In this document: positions 35,670 through 44,624 of the stretch, piece by piece
Position numbering within the stretch: position 1 is the stretch's first letter
How the letters are laid out: the number at the start of each line of letters is the position of its first letter
Assembly (NCBI GenBank): GCA_963798745.1
Contig: CAWCUF010000007.1
Coordinates: forward strand, 248,001-312,000
Reading direction: 5' to 3'
Origin: Prado023 sp963798745
Lineage (GTDB): Bacteria > Actinomycetota > Actinomycetes > S36-B12 > CAIYMF01
DNA length: 64,000 bases
The notes under the pieces: model-generated
What the model was told of the DNA's origin: nothing
What the model saw: only the letters and a program-made list of their open reading frames with translations
The model's database searches: none
Made by a program: the position numbers and the translations under genes

Positions 35670-36521
35670 TCAGTCGCCGGTGACCCAGCCCGGGGTGCGT
35701 TCCACGACGCGGACCTCCGGGCCCAGGAAGCGCCGACCGAGCCGGGCGAACGGCTCGGGATCGCCGGTGGCCAGGAAGCGGTGCAGCGGCGCAGGCGCGT
35801 CGGTGCGGCGGCCCAGCCGGTGCGCGGCCAGGGTCCGGTAGACGTCCTTGGCGGTCTCCTCGGCCGAGGACACCAAGGTGACGCCGTCCCCGCACACGTA
35901 GGACAGGACCCCGGTCAGCAGCGGGTAGTGCGTGCAGCCCAGGACCAGGGTGTCGATCCCCTCGGCGAGCAGCGGGTCGAGGTACTCGTGGGTCACGGCC
36001 AGGACCTCGTCGCCGGTCACCACCCCGGACTCCACGAGGTCCACGAACCGCGGGCAGGCCTGCGAGTGCACGCTCAGGTGTGGTGCGGCCGCGAAGGCGT
36101 CGTCGTAGGCCCGGCTGGTCACGGTGGCCCGCGTGCCGATGACCCCGATCCGTCCCGACCGGGTGGCCCGCACCGAACGGCGCACCGCGGGCTGGATCAC
36201 CTCGACCACGGGCACCGGGTAGCGCTCGCGTGCGTCGCGCAGCACGGCCGCAGACGCGGAGTTGCACGCGATCACCAGCGCCTTGACCCCCGAGTCGACC
36301 AGGTGGTCCATCACGTCCAGGGCGAAGGCGCGGACCTGGGCGATCGGACGTGGACCGTACGGGCCGCGGGCGGTGTCCCCGACGTAGAGGATCGCCTCGT
36401 CGGGCAGCTGGTCGATGATCGCGCGGGCCACGGTCAGGCCACCGACGCCGCTGTCGAAGATGCCGATCGGCGCATCCGGGTCGCCCACGCCGGGGCCCGC
36501 GACCGAGGGTGTGACGGACAT
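35670..36521 (-). CDS. murI: Glutamate racemase
   Basis: A 283-residue enzyme that makes D-glutamate for peptidoglycan. The two catalytic cysteines are in ACNSAS and GCTHYP; IGIFDSGVGGLTV and VGDTARGPYG are family signatures. ATG 36521 begins 20 residues before the core. It is 39 bases upstream of clpS on the same strand, and divergent from the MBL gene. Confidence 0.95.
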   Translation of the reverse strand: MSVTPSVAGPGVGDPDAPIGIFDSGVGGLTVARAIIDQLPDEAILYVGDTARGPYGPRPIAQVRAFALDVMDHLVDSGVKALVIACNSASAAVLRDARERYPVPVVEVIQPAVRRSVRATRSGRIGVIGTRATVTSRAYDDAFAAAPHLSVHSQACPRFVDLVESGVVTGDEVLAVTHEYLDPLLAEGIDTLVLGCTHYPLLTGVLSYVCGDGVTLVSSAEETAKDVYRTLAAHRLGRRTDAPAPLHRFLATGDPEPFARLGRRFLGPEVRVVERTPGWVTGD

Positions 36522-36620
36522 GACGTCATTCTCGCCCCGGTCACGTCCCGGGGGCCCGCGGGCCACGGTTAGGGTGGCGCGTGTCGGGGTGCGAGGGCCC
36601 CCGCGGGAGGGAGTGATCGC

Positions 36621-37373
36621 GTGCGCCTGACGGTCATCGGGTGCGCCGGGTCGTTCCCCAACGCGGCATCGCCGGCCTCCTGCTACCTCGTCGAGCATGC
36701 CGGCAGCTCGATCGTGCTCGACCTGGGCAACGGTGCGCTGGGTCCGCTGGCCGCAGCCACTGACGTGCGCGCGCTGGCCGGCGTCCTGCTCTCGCACCTG
36801 CACCCCGACCACTGCATGGACCTGACCAGCATGTACGTGATGCGCAAGTACCACCCGCTCGGACCGCCGCCGGCACTGGTCGTGCACGGTCCGGCCGGGA
36901 CGCAGGCCCGGATCACCGACGCCTACCGGGCCGGAGCCGGTGAACGCGTCGACCTCAGCACGGTCTACCGGTTCGTCGATCACGGGCCCGGCCCGGTGCG
37001 GATCGGGCCGTTCACGGTCACCGTGGTGCCGGTGGCCCACCCGGTGCCCGCCTATGCGATGCGCGTCGAAGCGGGCGGGTCGGTGCTCGCGTACAGCGGG
37101 GACACCGGGCCCACGCCGGCTCTGGTCGACCTGGCCAGGGGTGCGGACCTGGCCCTGTTCGAGGCTTCCTTCCTGGCTGGCGTGGACAACCCGACGAACC
37201 TGCACCTGACCGCCGTCGAGGCGGGCGAGCACGCCAGCGCGGCCGGCGTCGGTCGGCTGCTGCTGACCCACCTCGTGGCATGGAACGATGCGCAGGCGAC
37301 GCTGGCGCAGGGGCGCAGCGCGTTCGACGGGGAGCTGGCGCTGGCCGCTCCCGGGATGGTGGTGGACCTGTGA
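36621..37373 (+). CDS. MBL fold metallo-hydrolase
   Basis: A 250-residue metallo-beta-lactamase-fold protein with the metal motif HLHPDHCMD, a later GDTGP and a C-terminal LLTHLVAWND. The family resembles RNase Z or cyclic nucleotide phosphodiesterase-like enzymes. GTG 36621 has GGGAGGGAG 7 bases upstream. Its stop overlaps the rph GTG, so it heads an MBL-rph-rdgB operon, a common actinobacterial arrangement that suggests a nucleic acid or nucleotide substrate. Confidence 0.9.
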   Translation: MRLTVIGCAGSFPNAASPASCYLVEHAGSSIVLDLGNGALGPLAAATDVRALAGVLLSHLHPDHCMDLTSMYVMRKYHPLGPPPALVVHGPAGTQARITDAYRAGAGERVDLSTVYRFVDHGPGPVRIGPFTVTVVPVAHPVPAYAMRVEAGGSVLAYSGDTGPTPALVDLARGADLALFEASFLAGVDNPTNLHLTAVEAGEHASAAGVGRLLLTHLVAWNDAQATLAQGRSAFDGELALAAPGMVVDL

Positions 37374-38128
37374 CCCGCAGCGATGGGCGCGCACCCGAGA
37401 AGTTGCGTGAGATCTCGTTCCAGCGTGGCTGGTCCGAGCATGCCGAGGGCTCGTGCCTGGTGTCGTTCGGGGCCACCCGGGTGCTGTGCACGGCGTCGTT
37501 CACCGCGGGGGTGCCGCGCTGGAAGAAGGGCTCGGGCAGCGGGTGGGTCACCGCTGAGTACGCGATGCTGCCGCGCTCGACCAACACCCGCTCGGACCGT
37601 GAGTCGGTCAAGGGCCGGATCGGCGGGCGCACCCACGAGATCTCCCGGCTGATCGGGCGTTCCCTGCGGGCGGTGATCGACGTTCGGGCTCTCGGCGAGA
37701 ACACCATCGTGCTCGACTGCGACGTGCTGCAGGCCGACGGCGGCACCCGGACGGCGGCGATCACCGGGGCCTACGTGGCGCTGGCCGACGCCGTGGCCTG
37801 GGCGCGCGGCGAGGGTCTGGTTCGTGCCGACGCCGTGCCGCTGACCGACTCGGTGGCAGCGGTCAGCGTGGGCATCGTCGACGGGGCGGCGTGCCTGGAC
37901 CTGCACTATGACGACGACGTGCGCGCCCAGACCGACATGAACGTGGTGATGACCGGCTCGGGTCGCTACGTGGAGGTGCAGGGCACCGCAGAGCGCGAGC
38001 CGTTCGACCGCGCGATGCTCGACGCGCTGCTCGACCTCGCGGCCCACGGGTGCGCGGAGCTGACGTCGCTGCAGGTGGCTGCGCTCGCGGGCGGCGCCGC
38101 GGCAGGTGGTGCAGGGGTCGTCTCGTGA
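37370..38128 (+). CDS. rph: Ribonuclease PH
   Basis: A 252-residue phosphorolytic 3' exoribonuclease that trims tRNA precursors. Signatures are GWVTAEYAMLPRSTNTR, GRIGGRTHEISRLIGRSLRA and LDCDVLQADGGTRTAAI. GTG 37370 overlaps the MBL stop (GTGA), and its stop overlaps the rdgB start in the same way. Length normal. Confidence 0.96.
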   Translation: MTRSDGRAPEKLREISFQRGWSEHAEGSCLVSFGATRVLCTASFTAGVPRWKKGSGSGWVTAEYAMLPRSTNTRSDRESVKGRIGGRTHEISRLIGRSLRAVIDVRALGENTIVLDCDVLQADGGTRTAAITGAYVALADAVAWARGEGLVRADAVPLTDSVAAVSVGIVDGAACLDLHYDDDVRAQTDMNVVMTGSGRYVEVQGTAEREPFDRAMLDALLDLAAHGCAELTSLQVAALAGGAAAGGAGVVS

Positions 38129-38775
38129 CCGATCGGGTGGTGCTGGCCACGCGCAACGAGGGCAAGGTCGGTGAGCTGCGCCGGATCCTGGTCGACGCGG
38201 GACTGGACATAGAGCTGGTTGGGGCGCAGGCGTTCGCAGCCCTGCCCGAGATCGCCGAGACCGGCGCCACGTTCGCCGCGAACGCCCTGCTCAAGGCCCG
38301 CGCGGTGGCCGCCTACACCGGGCTGCCCGCGGTCGCAGACGACTCCGGGCTGTGCGTGGATGCGCTCAACGCGATGCCGGGCATCCTGTCGGCGCGCTGG
38401 GCCGGCGGGCGCGATGACCAGGCCAACCTGGATCTGGTCCTGGCGCAACTGTCCGACACCCCCGACGAGCGCCGTGGCGCGCACTTCTTCTGCGCCGCAG
38501 CAGTGGCCATGCCCCCCGGGCGTCACGGTCAGGACGGCGAGTGCCGGGTCGTGGAGGGGACCATCGACGGCATGCTGCTGCGCGAGCGCCGCGGCGCCGG
38601 TGGCTTCGGCTACGACCCGATCTTCCTGCCTTACGGGTCGGCGCGCACCACCGCCGAGCTGGACGCCGCCGAGAAGGACGCGATCAGCCACCGTGGGCAG
38701 GCCTTCCGGGCGCTGGCCCCGGTGCTGGCCGACCTGCTCGCCGCCCACGCGCACGAGCAGCCCGGTTCGGACTGA
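38125..38775 (+). CDS. rdgB: Non-canonical purine NTP pyrophosphatase (RdgB/HAM1)
   Basis: A 216-residue house-cleaning enzyme hydrolysing dITP, XTP and related nucleotides. The N-terminal ATRNEGKVGELRRIL, DDSGLCVDAL, and GFGYDPIFLPYG with SHRGQAFRAL are the conserved substrate and metal motifs. GTG 38125 overlaps the rph stop. Last gene of the operon. Confidence 0.95.
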   Translation: MTDRVVLATRNEGKVGELRRILVDAGLDIELVGAQAFAALPEIAETGATFAANALLKARAVAAYTGLPAVADDSGLCVDALNAMPGILSARWAGGRDDQANLDLVLAQLSDTPDERRGAHFFCAAAVAMPPGRHGQDGECRVVEGTIDGMLLRERRGAGGFGYDPIFLPYGSARTTAELDAAEKDAISHRGQAFRALAPVLADLLAAHAHEQPGSD

Positions 38776-38817
38776 GCCGGCTGGCAGGAGGCATGCCCGG
38801 CGAGCGTGCCGGCCCCA

Positions 38818-40323
38818 TCAGGCCAGTTCGGCCGTCGCCGGACCGTCGACGACCGCGCCATCGGGGGCGAACCGGGAACCGTGCAGCGGGCAGTCCCAGG
38901 TCGCTTCGACGTCGTTCCAGCGCACGATGCCGCCCAGGTGCGTGCAGACGGCGCTGCACGAACGGACCTGCCCGGCGGTGTTGCTGATCGCGCGCGGCGG
39001 CAGGCCGCGGGTCACCAGGCCCCTTCCTTCCTCCGGCGTGCCCGAACCGGGGTCCAGCAACCAACCGCGGATCAGGTCCACCCCGACCTGGGCGTTGCCC
39101 GCAGCGAGCTCTGCCCAGCCGCGCGTGCTGCTGGCCAGCCGGGGCGCGAACAACTCCGCCCAGGCCGGTTCCTGACCGGTGATGATCCCGGTGAGCGCCT
39201 GGGCGGCGGCGGTCCCGTTGGTGAAGCCCCACTTGCCCATCCCGGTGGCCAGCAGCAGGCCCGCTGGCCCCCACGGGCTCTGCCCGACCTGGGGCAGGCT
39301 GTCCGCGCTGAGGAAGTCCTGCGCGGACCACCGATGCGTGAACGCCTCGAGTGCGAACGTGTCGCCGGCCCACTGCGCCAGCGCTGCGAGGTGCGTGCTG
39401 GCTGGGTGCTCATGGCCGGTCGGGTGGCCGTGGCCGCCGAGCAGCAGCAGCTCTCGACCCTCGGCGTCGGTGGCGGTGCGCAGCGAGTGGGTGGGTGACC
39501 CGGCCGAGAGGTACATCCCCTGCGGGACCTGGGTCCGACCCGGGAGGGCTGCCAGCGAATAGGAGCGCGAGGCGGTCGTGGTCGCGAACATCGCGGTCCG
39601 CAGTGGGAAGGGCAGCAGGGTTGCCAGGACCACCCGGTCGGCGGTGATCCGCTCCTCGCGGGTGCCGGTCACCACCAGCCGATCGCCGTCGCTGTGCACG
39701 GCGTTGGCCCGGTGCGGCCAACTCACCAGCACGCCGGCCGCCCGGGCCCTGGCCAGCAGGACACCGAGGTAGGCCAAGGGATCGACCTGGAGTTGGTCGC
39801 GCACCCGGATCGCGGCCGAGGTCGCGAACGGCAACTCCTGCGGCACCTCCACCGGGGCAGGCACACCAGCGGCGGTCATCGCCGCCGAGGCGTCCTGGAC
39901 CGTGCGCCGACCGGCCTCGTCGGTGGCGTAGGTCCAGGAGTCCCGGACCTGCCAGGGGCCCGGCTGGTCGGCCACGATCGCCGAGATCCGCTCCAGTCCC
40001 GACCGGTTGGCCTGCAGGTAGGCGGTCAGTCCCTCGACGCCGTGCTGGGCGCGGATGGTCGCGGCTCGGGTGCCATGCAGGATGCTGGCCTTGGCCGTCG
40101 AGTGCCCGGTCGTGCCGGACCCCGGGACGGCCGCGTCGATCACGGCGCAGCCGACGCCCTGCTCGGCCAGGAGCAGTGCGGTGGTCAGCCCGACGATGCC
40201 CGCCCCCACGACCAGCACCTCGACGTGCGTCTCGGGCAGCGGATCGGGCTGGGCATCGCCGTGTTCGGCAAGGAAGTGCCACGGAGTGGCCGAGTGTGCG
40301 GGCGGAATCAGTGTCATGCTCAT
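38818..40323 (-). CDS. FAD-dependent oxidoreductase with C-terminal Rieske domain
   Basis: A 501-residue fusion. Residues 34-65 hold the FAD Rossmann motif VVGAGIVGLTTALLLAEQG; the body is a DadA/GlpO-like amine or glycine oxidase fold. The last 90 residues are a Rieske 2Fe-2S domain with CTHLGG and CPLHGSRF ligands (Cys-x-His and Cys-x2-His). Such fusions pass electrons from an FAD-bound substrate to an unknown acceptor. Isolated between unrelated genes; substrate unknown. Confidence 0.9.
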   Translation of the reverse strand: MSMTLIPPAHSATPWHFLAEHGDAQPDPLPETHVEVLVVGAGIVGLTTALLLAEQGVGCAVIDAAVPGSGTTGHSTAKASILHGTRAATIRAQHGVEGLTAYLQANRSGLERISAIVADQPGPWQVRDSWTYATDEAGRRTVQDASAAMTAAGVPAPVEVPQELPFATSAAIRVRDQLQVDPLAYLGVLLARARAAGVLVSWPHRANAVHSDGDRLVVTGTREERITADRVVLATLLPFPLRTAMFATTTASRSYSLAALPGRTQVPQGMYLSAGSPTHSLRTATDAEGRELLLLGGHGHPTGHEHPASTHLAALAQWAGDTFALEAFTHRWSAQDFLSADSLPQVGQSPWGPAGLLLATGMGKWGFTNGTAAAQALTGIITGQEPAWAELFAPRLASSTRGWAELAAGNAQVGVDLIRGWLLDPGSGTPEEGRGLVTRGLPPRAISNTAGQVRSCSAVCTHLGGIVRWNDVEATWDCPLHGSRFAPDGAVVDGPATAELA

Positions 40324-40458
40324 CCCCTACCCGCTGCGGGTGGGTCGATTCCTCAGGAACGGTATGCCCGCACCCCTGCCGGGTACGTGACTGGAGGAAG
40401 CGACCGCTGGTGCGGTCGTGAGGAGCAACCCCGTAACCCGAGAGGACGGTAGGACGAC

Positions 40459-40884
40459 GTGGCGCAGAGTGTGGCGGACATCAAGAGCGAACTGACCAAG
40501 GACAACCTGCGAGAGGACGTGGAGACCCTGGTCGCGAAGGCCAGTTCCTCGCTGGATCAAGCTCGCGGGGTCGTCAAGGACACCGTCGACCAGACGCGTG
40601 GCGCGGTCCTGGACACCGTCGACCAGACCCGTGGGGTGGTCAAGGACACCGTGGACCAGACTCGGGGAGCAGTCATGGACACCGTGGACGAGGCGCGTGC
40701 CCCCGGTGGCGTGATCGACGTGGCCACCGACACCGTGGACGACGTCTCCCATCGGGTGCTGGCGGCCGCTCGGGAGCATCCGGTCCTCGTCGTGACGGGC
40801 GTCGCGGCTGTGGCCGGCGGGACGGCATGGTTGGTGGCGAAGTCCAGGCGCAAGCGCCGCGAGCAGGACGCTGCATCGCAGTAG
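40459..40884 (+). CDS. Membrane-anchored amphipathic repeat protein
   Basis: A 141-residue protein not assigned to a firm family. Residues about 40-82 are four near-identical 11-residue repeats (VKDTVDQTRGA type), giving a continuous amphipathic helix like apolipoprotein or LEA repeats; residues 110-130 are one membrane span (VLVVTGVAAVAGGTAWLVA), followed by a basic tail. It resembles the DUF3618-type envelope proteins encoded 750 bases away. GTG 40459 with AGGA 5 bases upstream. A stress or envelope role is inference only. Confidence 0.75.
   Translation: MAQSVADIKSELTKDNLREDVETLVAKASSSLDQARGVVKDTVDQTRGAVLDTVDQTRGVVKDTVDQTRGAVMDTVDEARAPGGVIDVATDTVDDVSHRVLAAAREHPVLVVTGVAAVAGGTAWLVAKSRRKRREQDAASQ
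40573..40704 (+). repeat. Four 33-bp tandem units inside the amphipathic repeat gene
   Basis: In-frame units at 40573, 40606, 40639 and 40672, each GTC-(AAG/CTG/ATG)-GAC-ACC-GT(C/G)-GAC plus five further codons. Units 1/3 and 2/4 alternate Lys and Leu/Met, so a 66-base higher-order duplication is likely. Confidence 0.9.
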
Positions 40885-40929
40885 TCGGCCCACGTCTCCG
40901 CAGTCAGGCTGCGCAGCGCTCAGGTAGCG

Positions 40930-41013
40930 TGCGGGTGGCGGGACTCGAACCCGCACGTCGCTAGGGACACAGGAACCTAAATCCTGCGCGTCTGCCAGTT
41001 CCGCCACACCCGC
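40930..41013 (-). tRNA. tRNA-Leu (TAG)
   Basis: An 84-base class II tRNA on the minus strand. The acceptor GCGGGTG pairs with CACCCGC, the discriminator is A, the anticodon loop is TTTAGGT with anticodon TAG, and there is a long variable arm (GTGTCCCTAGCGACGT region). CCA not encoded. Confidence 0.95.
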
Positions 41014-41039
41014 GTGCAGCCAACGTCGCAGTCGGCAGG

Positions 41040-41507
41040 CTACAGGCCGAGTTCCCGGCGCAACTTGGCCACGTGGCCCTTGGCGCGCACGTTGTACATG
41101 GCACGTTCGATCCGCCCCTGCTCGTCGATGACGAACGTGGAGCGGATCACCCCGGTGACGACCTTGCCGTACATCGTCTTCTCCCCGAACGCCCCGTAGG
41201 CGCGCAGCACCTCGCGGTCGGGGTCGCTGGCCAGCGCAAATGTGAGGCCCTCGGCTGCGCGGAACCTGGCCAGCTTCTCGGGGCTGTCCGGTGACAGGCC
41301 GATCACGGTGAGCCCGGCGGCAGCCAACGCGTCGAGTGAGTCACGGAAGTCGCACGCCTGAGTCGTGCATCCGGGGGTCATGGCCGCCGGGTAGGCGTAG
41401 AGGACGACGCGACGCCCGCGATGCTCAGCCAGCCGGACACGGCCGCCGGCGTCATCGGCCAGGTCGAAGTCAGGAGCGGGGTCACCGGGTTCGAGCCGCA
41501 CGTTCAT
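41040..41507 (-). CDS. bcp: Thioredoxin-dependent peroxiredoxin (BCP type)
   Basis: A 155-residue atypical 2-Cys/1-Cys peroxiredoxin that reduces hydroperoxides. TPGCTTQACDFRD has peroxidatic Cys47 and a candidate resolving Cys52; GEKTMYGKVVTGVIRSTFVID is typical of the BCP group. ATG 41507 has AGGAGG 4 bases upstream. Divergent from the DUF3618 gene. Confidence 0.94.
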   Translation of the reverse strand: MNVRLEPGDPAPDFDLADDAGGRVRLAEHRGRRVVLYAYPAAMTPGCTTQACDFRDSLDALAAAGLTVIGLSPDSPEKLARFRAAEGLTFALASDPDREVLRAYGAFGEKTMYGKVVTGVIRSTFVIDEQGRIERAMYNVRAKGHVAKLRRELGL

Positions 41508-41624
41508 GGGTCCTCCTGGATGGCGCTGCATGCACTGGTCGGCCCGGAGCCTATCCCGCGATGGCCGGTCCGGGTCCGGGCCGCGTAGGGTGGGCCGCGT
41601 CCCGAGATCCCAGGAGGGTGGACC

Positions 41625-41996
41625 GTGTCCGACTCGAAGTCCAGCAAGGAAGCCAAGGCGCCCGCCCGCACGCCGGCCGAGATCGAGGCCGACATCGATA
41701 CCACCCGCCAGCGTCTGGTGGGCACGCTCACCGAGCTCGAGGACCGGGTGAACCCGGGCAAGGTCGCGGTGCGCGGCAAGGCCAAGATCAAGAACTTCTA
41801 CGTCGATGACGACGGTCCCCGGTGGAGGAACGTGGCCATGACGGCGGGGGCGGTCGTGGCCGGGCTGGTGGCGTTGCGCGTCACCAGCCGGTCAGTGCGA
41901 TGGGCCCTGTCCAAGCCCGAGTCCAAGGTGCCCGACTTCGTCTACATCCCGGTCCCGCGCGAGCAGGCAGGTGCCCTCAAGGCGCTGGTCAGCTGA
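41625..41996 (+). CDS. DUF3618 family membrane protein
   Basis: A 123-residue protein with the DUF3618 pattern RTPAEIEADIDTTRQRLVGTLTELEDRVNP near residue 15 and one membrane span (about 70-90). The family is common in actinobacterial envelope gene sets; function unknown. GTG 41625 with AGGAGG 7 bases upstream. Confidence 0.88.
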   Translation: MSDSKSSKEAKAPARTPAEIEADIDTTRQRLVGTLTELEDRVNPGKVAVRGKAKIKNFYVDDDGPRWRNVAMTAGAVVAGLVALRVTSRSVRWALSKPESKVPDFVYIPVPREQAGALKALVS

Positions 41997-42033
41997 GACC
42001 AGGGCTGATCAGCGGAGGGTCGGCGCAGACGAA

Positions 42034-42058
42034 AGCCCCCCGGGATCGCCGGGGGGCT
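42034..42058 (-). terminator. Terminator of tRNA-Lys
   Basis: AGCCCCCCGG (42034-42043) and CCGGGGGGCT (42049-42058) with a 5-base loop, 2 bases past tRNA-Lys on the minus strand and followed by TTTCGTCT. It could also serve the convergent DUF3618 gene. Confidence 0.85.
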
Positions 42059-42060
42059 GG

Positions 42061-42133
<73 letters not shown>

Positions 42134-42215
42134 AAGTGCCCTCATAGGTTAGCAGCGCCCCCGCGGCCCGGCCAAACCGCGGTCGCGGGTCCAGCGGCCG
42201 CGCGAATCGGCTCGA

Positions 42216-43076
42216 TCAGCGCTCGGGGTCGCTGGCGCCGGCGAGCTGCGCCGAGGCGCTCATGAGGGCCGCCCGAGCGCTCGCCACGGCCTGCGGGTCC
42301 GGGGCCGTGCCGCCGGCCAGGGACAGCAGCGCGGCCGCCGAGGACCGCACTTGGGCGCTGGAGGTGGACATCAATGCCACGGCGGCCGCCCGACGGTCAT
42401 CGGGGGCTTGGCTGGCGAGGTGAGCGAGGTTGGTCTGCAACGCGTCCACGGTCGGTTGCGCTGCCGCCCAGTGGCCGACGATCTCGTGGACCGGGGTCAC
42501 CGGGTTGGCCAGCGCGGGCACCAGTTCACCGGTGACCCACCTGGCCTGGACCCGCTCGACCTCCAGCTCCTGGTCCCAGCGCCGCTTGCGTGCTGAGCCG
42601 GCCAGCAACCAGCCCACCAGACCGACCAGGGCCAGCAGGGCGCCGATCCCGAGCATGACCGGCAGCAGCCCCGAGAACGAGATGTTCCAGTCCGCGCTGG
42701 CGGACGGCGAGGCCTCCGGTGAGGTGGTCGTCTCGGTGGGTTCGCTGGGTGGTGGGGCGGTGGTCGTGGACGGCTCGCTCGGGGTCGGCGTGGGTGTCTC
42801 GCTGGCTGGCGGGGTCGGGGCGACCGGCTCGCTGGGCTCGTCGCTGGCCTCGGGCCCGGGCGAGGCGGCCGGCTCTGCCCGGACGGTGGCCGTCGGGTTG
42901 ACGGCCAGGGGCAGGGGGCCCACCGTGGCGCCGCTGATGTCGTCGATCGGCGATGCGGACGGCAGGGCGGGTCCAGGGCGTGCGGCGGGTGCGGCGCTCC
43001 CGGCGACCGGGACCAGTCCCAGCAGCGCCGCGGCCAGCATCGCCGCCTGCAGGCCGCGCAGGTGGGTCAGGCGCAT
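42216..43076 (-). CDS. Secreted/membrane protein with Pro-Thr-Ser linker, unknown function
   Basis: A 286-residue protein of no recognised family. Residues 1-30 form a signal peptide (AAMLAAALLGLVPVAGSAAPA). Residues about 65-125 are a Pro/Thr/Ser/Glu-rich extracellular stalk, followed by a membrane span (about 133-158, LLPVMLGIGALLALVGLVGWLL) and a 120-residue Ala-rich helical cytoplasmic domain. The stalk codons are low-complexity. Topology suggests an envelope sensor or anchor. Confidence 0.75.
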   Translation of the reverse strand: MRLTHLRGLQAAMLAAALLGLVPVAGSAAPAARPGPALPSASPIDDISGATVGPLPLAVNPTATVRAEPAASPGPEASDEPSEPVAPTPPASETPTPTPSEPSTTTAPPPSEPTETTTSPEASPSASADWNISFSGLLPVMLGIGALLALVGLVGWLLAGSARKRRWDQELEVERVQARWVTGELVPALANPVTPVHEIVGHWAAAQPTVDALQTNLAHLASQAPDDRRAAAVALMSTSSAQVRSSAAALLSLAGGTAPDPQAVASARAALMSASAQLAGASDPER

Positions 43077-43212
43077 GACTGCCTCCCTTGGGGTGGGCCG
43101 CTGCGCAGCTCGCAGCCCGATCGGACTCGAACGAGTGTAGCCAGAGTGGCCGGGCCACGGGCCACGGACAACACCGGCCCGGCCCCGCGAGAGCGGTGGA
43201 CCGGGCCGACGG

Positions 43213-43234
43213 GGCAGGTCCGCGGGGACCTGCC
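43213..43234 (-). terminator. Hairpin downstream of tRNA-His
   Basis: GGCAGGTCC (43213-43221) and GGACCTGCC (43226-43234), a perfect 9-bp stem with a 4-base loop, 5 bases after tRNA-His on the minus strand. Confidence 0.75.
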
Positions 43235-43239
43235 GGTGG

Positions 43240-43313
43240 GGTGAGTGACGGGACTTGAACCCGCGGCCACCTGGACCACAACCAGGTGCTCTACCAGCTG
43301 AGCTACACCCACC
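43240..43313 (-). tRNA. tRNA-His (GTG)
   Basis: Minus-strand cloverleaf including the extra 5' G (position -1) opposite the C discriminator, diagnostic of tRNA-His. The acceptor GTGGGTG pairs with CACTCAC, anticodon loop TTGTGGT with anticodon GTG. CCA not encoded. It lies 47 bases past the oligoribonuclease start, on the same strand. Confidence 0.95.
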
Positions 43314-43360
43314 ATGACCGCGCAGGATCGACGCGCGGTAGCCCGAGAAGTGTAGCGGAC

Positions 43361-44008
43361 TCAGGGGCTCAGCTCTGCCACCGCAGCCAGCGGGGCGTGG
43401 TCCACGACGTGGCCGGTGGCCGCCGCCCGCGCCTCGTCGCGGGAGAGCCCCGGCCCGGGCACCATCAGGGTCTGGCGGTAGAAGCGCAGCTCAGCGATCG
43501 ACTCCCGGATGTCGGCCAGGGCGCGGTGGTTGCCGGTCTTGGTGGGGGCGTTGAAGTAGGTGCGCGGGTACCAGCGCCGCGCCAGCTCCTTGAGCGTGGA
43601 GACGTCCACGAGTCGGTAGTGCAGGTAGGCGTCGAGTTCGGGCAGGTAGCGGGCCAGGAAGCCGCGGTCCACGTACACGCTCGACCCGGCCAGGGGCGCC
43701 TTGCCGGCCTCGTGGACGTGCGTGCGGACGTAGTCCAGCACCGCGGCGCCGGCCTCGGCCAGCGGCACGCCGGCCGGGATGTCGGTGAGCAGCCCCGACT
43801 CGGTGTGCATGTCGACGACGACCTGATCCATGCCCTCGAGGATCGCCAGGTCCGGTGGCCGGACCACCAACGAGATCCCGGCGTCGAGCTCGGTCAGCTC
43901 CGCGTCGGTCACGATCGCGGCGATCTCCACGATCTGGTCGTGGGTCGGGTCCAACCCGGTCATCTCCAGGTCGATCCAGACGAGGCGGTCGTTGCGGGCT
44001 TCATTCAC
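43361..44008 (-). CDS. orn: Oligoribonuclease
   Basis: A 215-residue DEDDh 3'-5' exonuclease that degrades 2-5 nt RNAs and pGpG. Exo I is LVWIDLEMTGLD, Exo II lies near YVDRGFLARYLPELDAYLHYR, and Exo III is GNHRALADIRESI with the catalytic His and Asp. It would finish cyclic di-GMP turnover, relevant to the GGDEF gene at 20,606. The last 30 residues form an Ala-rich tail. Same strand, 10 bases after the CBS gene. Confidence 0.95.
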   Translation of the reverse strand: MNEARNDRLVWIDLEMTGLDPTHDQIVEIAAIVTDAELTELDAGISLVVRPPDLAILEGMDQVVVDMHTESGLLTDIPAGVPLAEAGAAVLDYVRTHVHEAGKAPLAGSSVYVDRGFLARYLPELDAYLHYRLVDVSTLKELARRWYPRTYFNAPTKTGNHRALADIRESIAELRFYRQTLMVPGPGLSRDEARAAATGHVVDHAPLAAVAELSP

Positions 44009-44018
44009 AGCCCCGAGC

Positions 44019-44507
44019 CTACGGCTTCTCGCACCCGTCGTCGGCCCACCAGCGCACCAGGTCCGATCCGGTCACCACGCCCACGAGCCGGCCGAGCTCA
44101 TCGAGGACGGGGACGGCCTCCTCGGAGTAGCCGGCCATCACCCGGGCCACTTCCGCGAGACCGGCCGTGTCCCGGACGGTGCGCGCGGCAGCCCGTGAGA
44201 GCAGGTCGCCGACCACCCGGGCGCGCATCTGCTCGGCGTCCACGGGGATGTCGGTGAGGATCATCCGGTCGGAGATCACGCCGAGGCAGCGACCGTCGTC
44301 GACGACGACCAGGTGCCGCAGGCCGGACACGCTGAGCAGTTGCCAGGCGTCCCACAGGCTCTCGGTGGCGTCGATGGTCAGCACCGGCCGGCTCATCGCC
44401 TGACCGACCAGGGCGCGCGCCCACTCGGCACCGCGGCGGCGCGCAGCCATCTCGCCGTGCGTGGAGGGCGCGGGCAGTGTCACGTTGTCGGACCGGGACC
44501 TGTTCAT
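44019..44507 (-). CDS. Tandem CBS domain protein
   Basis: A 162-residue Bateman module. CBS 1 is about 35-95 (MSRPVLTIDATESLWDAWQLL, HLVVVDDGRCLGVISDRMI) and CBS 2 about 105-160 (AGLAEVARVMAGYSEEAVPVLD, LVGVVTGSDLVRWW). These bind adenosyl ligands as an energy or redox sensor. No effector domain is fused. ATG 44507 has GGAGG 6 bases upstream. It may be co-transcribed with orn. Confidence 0.88.
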   Translation of the reverse strand: MNRSRSDNVTLPAPSTHGEMAARRRGAEWARALVGQAMSRPVLTIDATESLWDAWQLLSVSGLRHLVVVDDGRCLGVISDRMILTDIPVDAEQMRARVVGDLLSRAAARTVRDTAGLAEVARVMAGYSEEAVPVLDELGRLVGVVTGSDLVRWWADDGCEKP

Positions 44508-44624
44508 GCACCGCCTCCACCGTTGGCCTGACGTTCGCCTGGCCTCAAGCATCAACCATGTTCGTGGCGGGCGCCGAGGGGCAGGAGGCCTCGACGGGGG
44601 GGACCTAAGTCACGACACGGGCGC

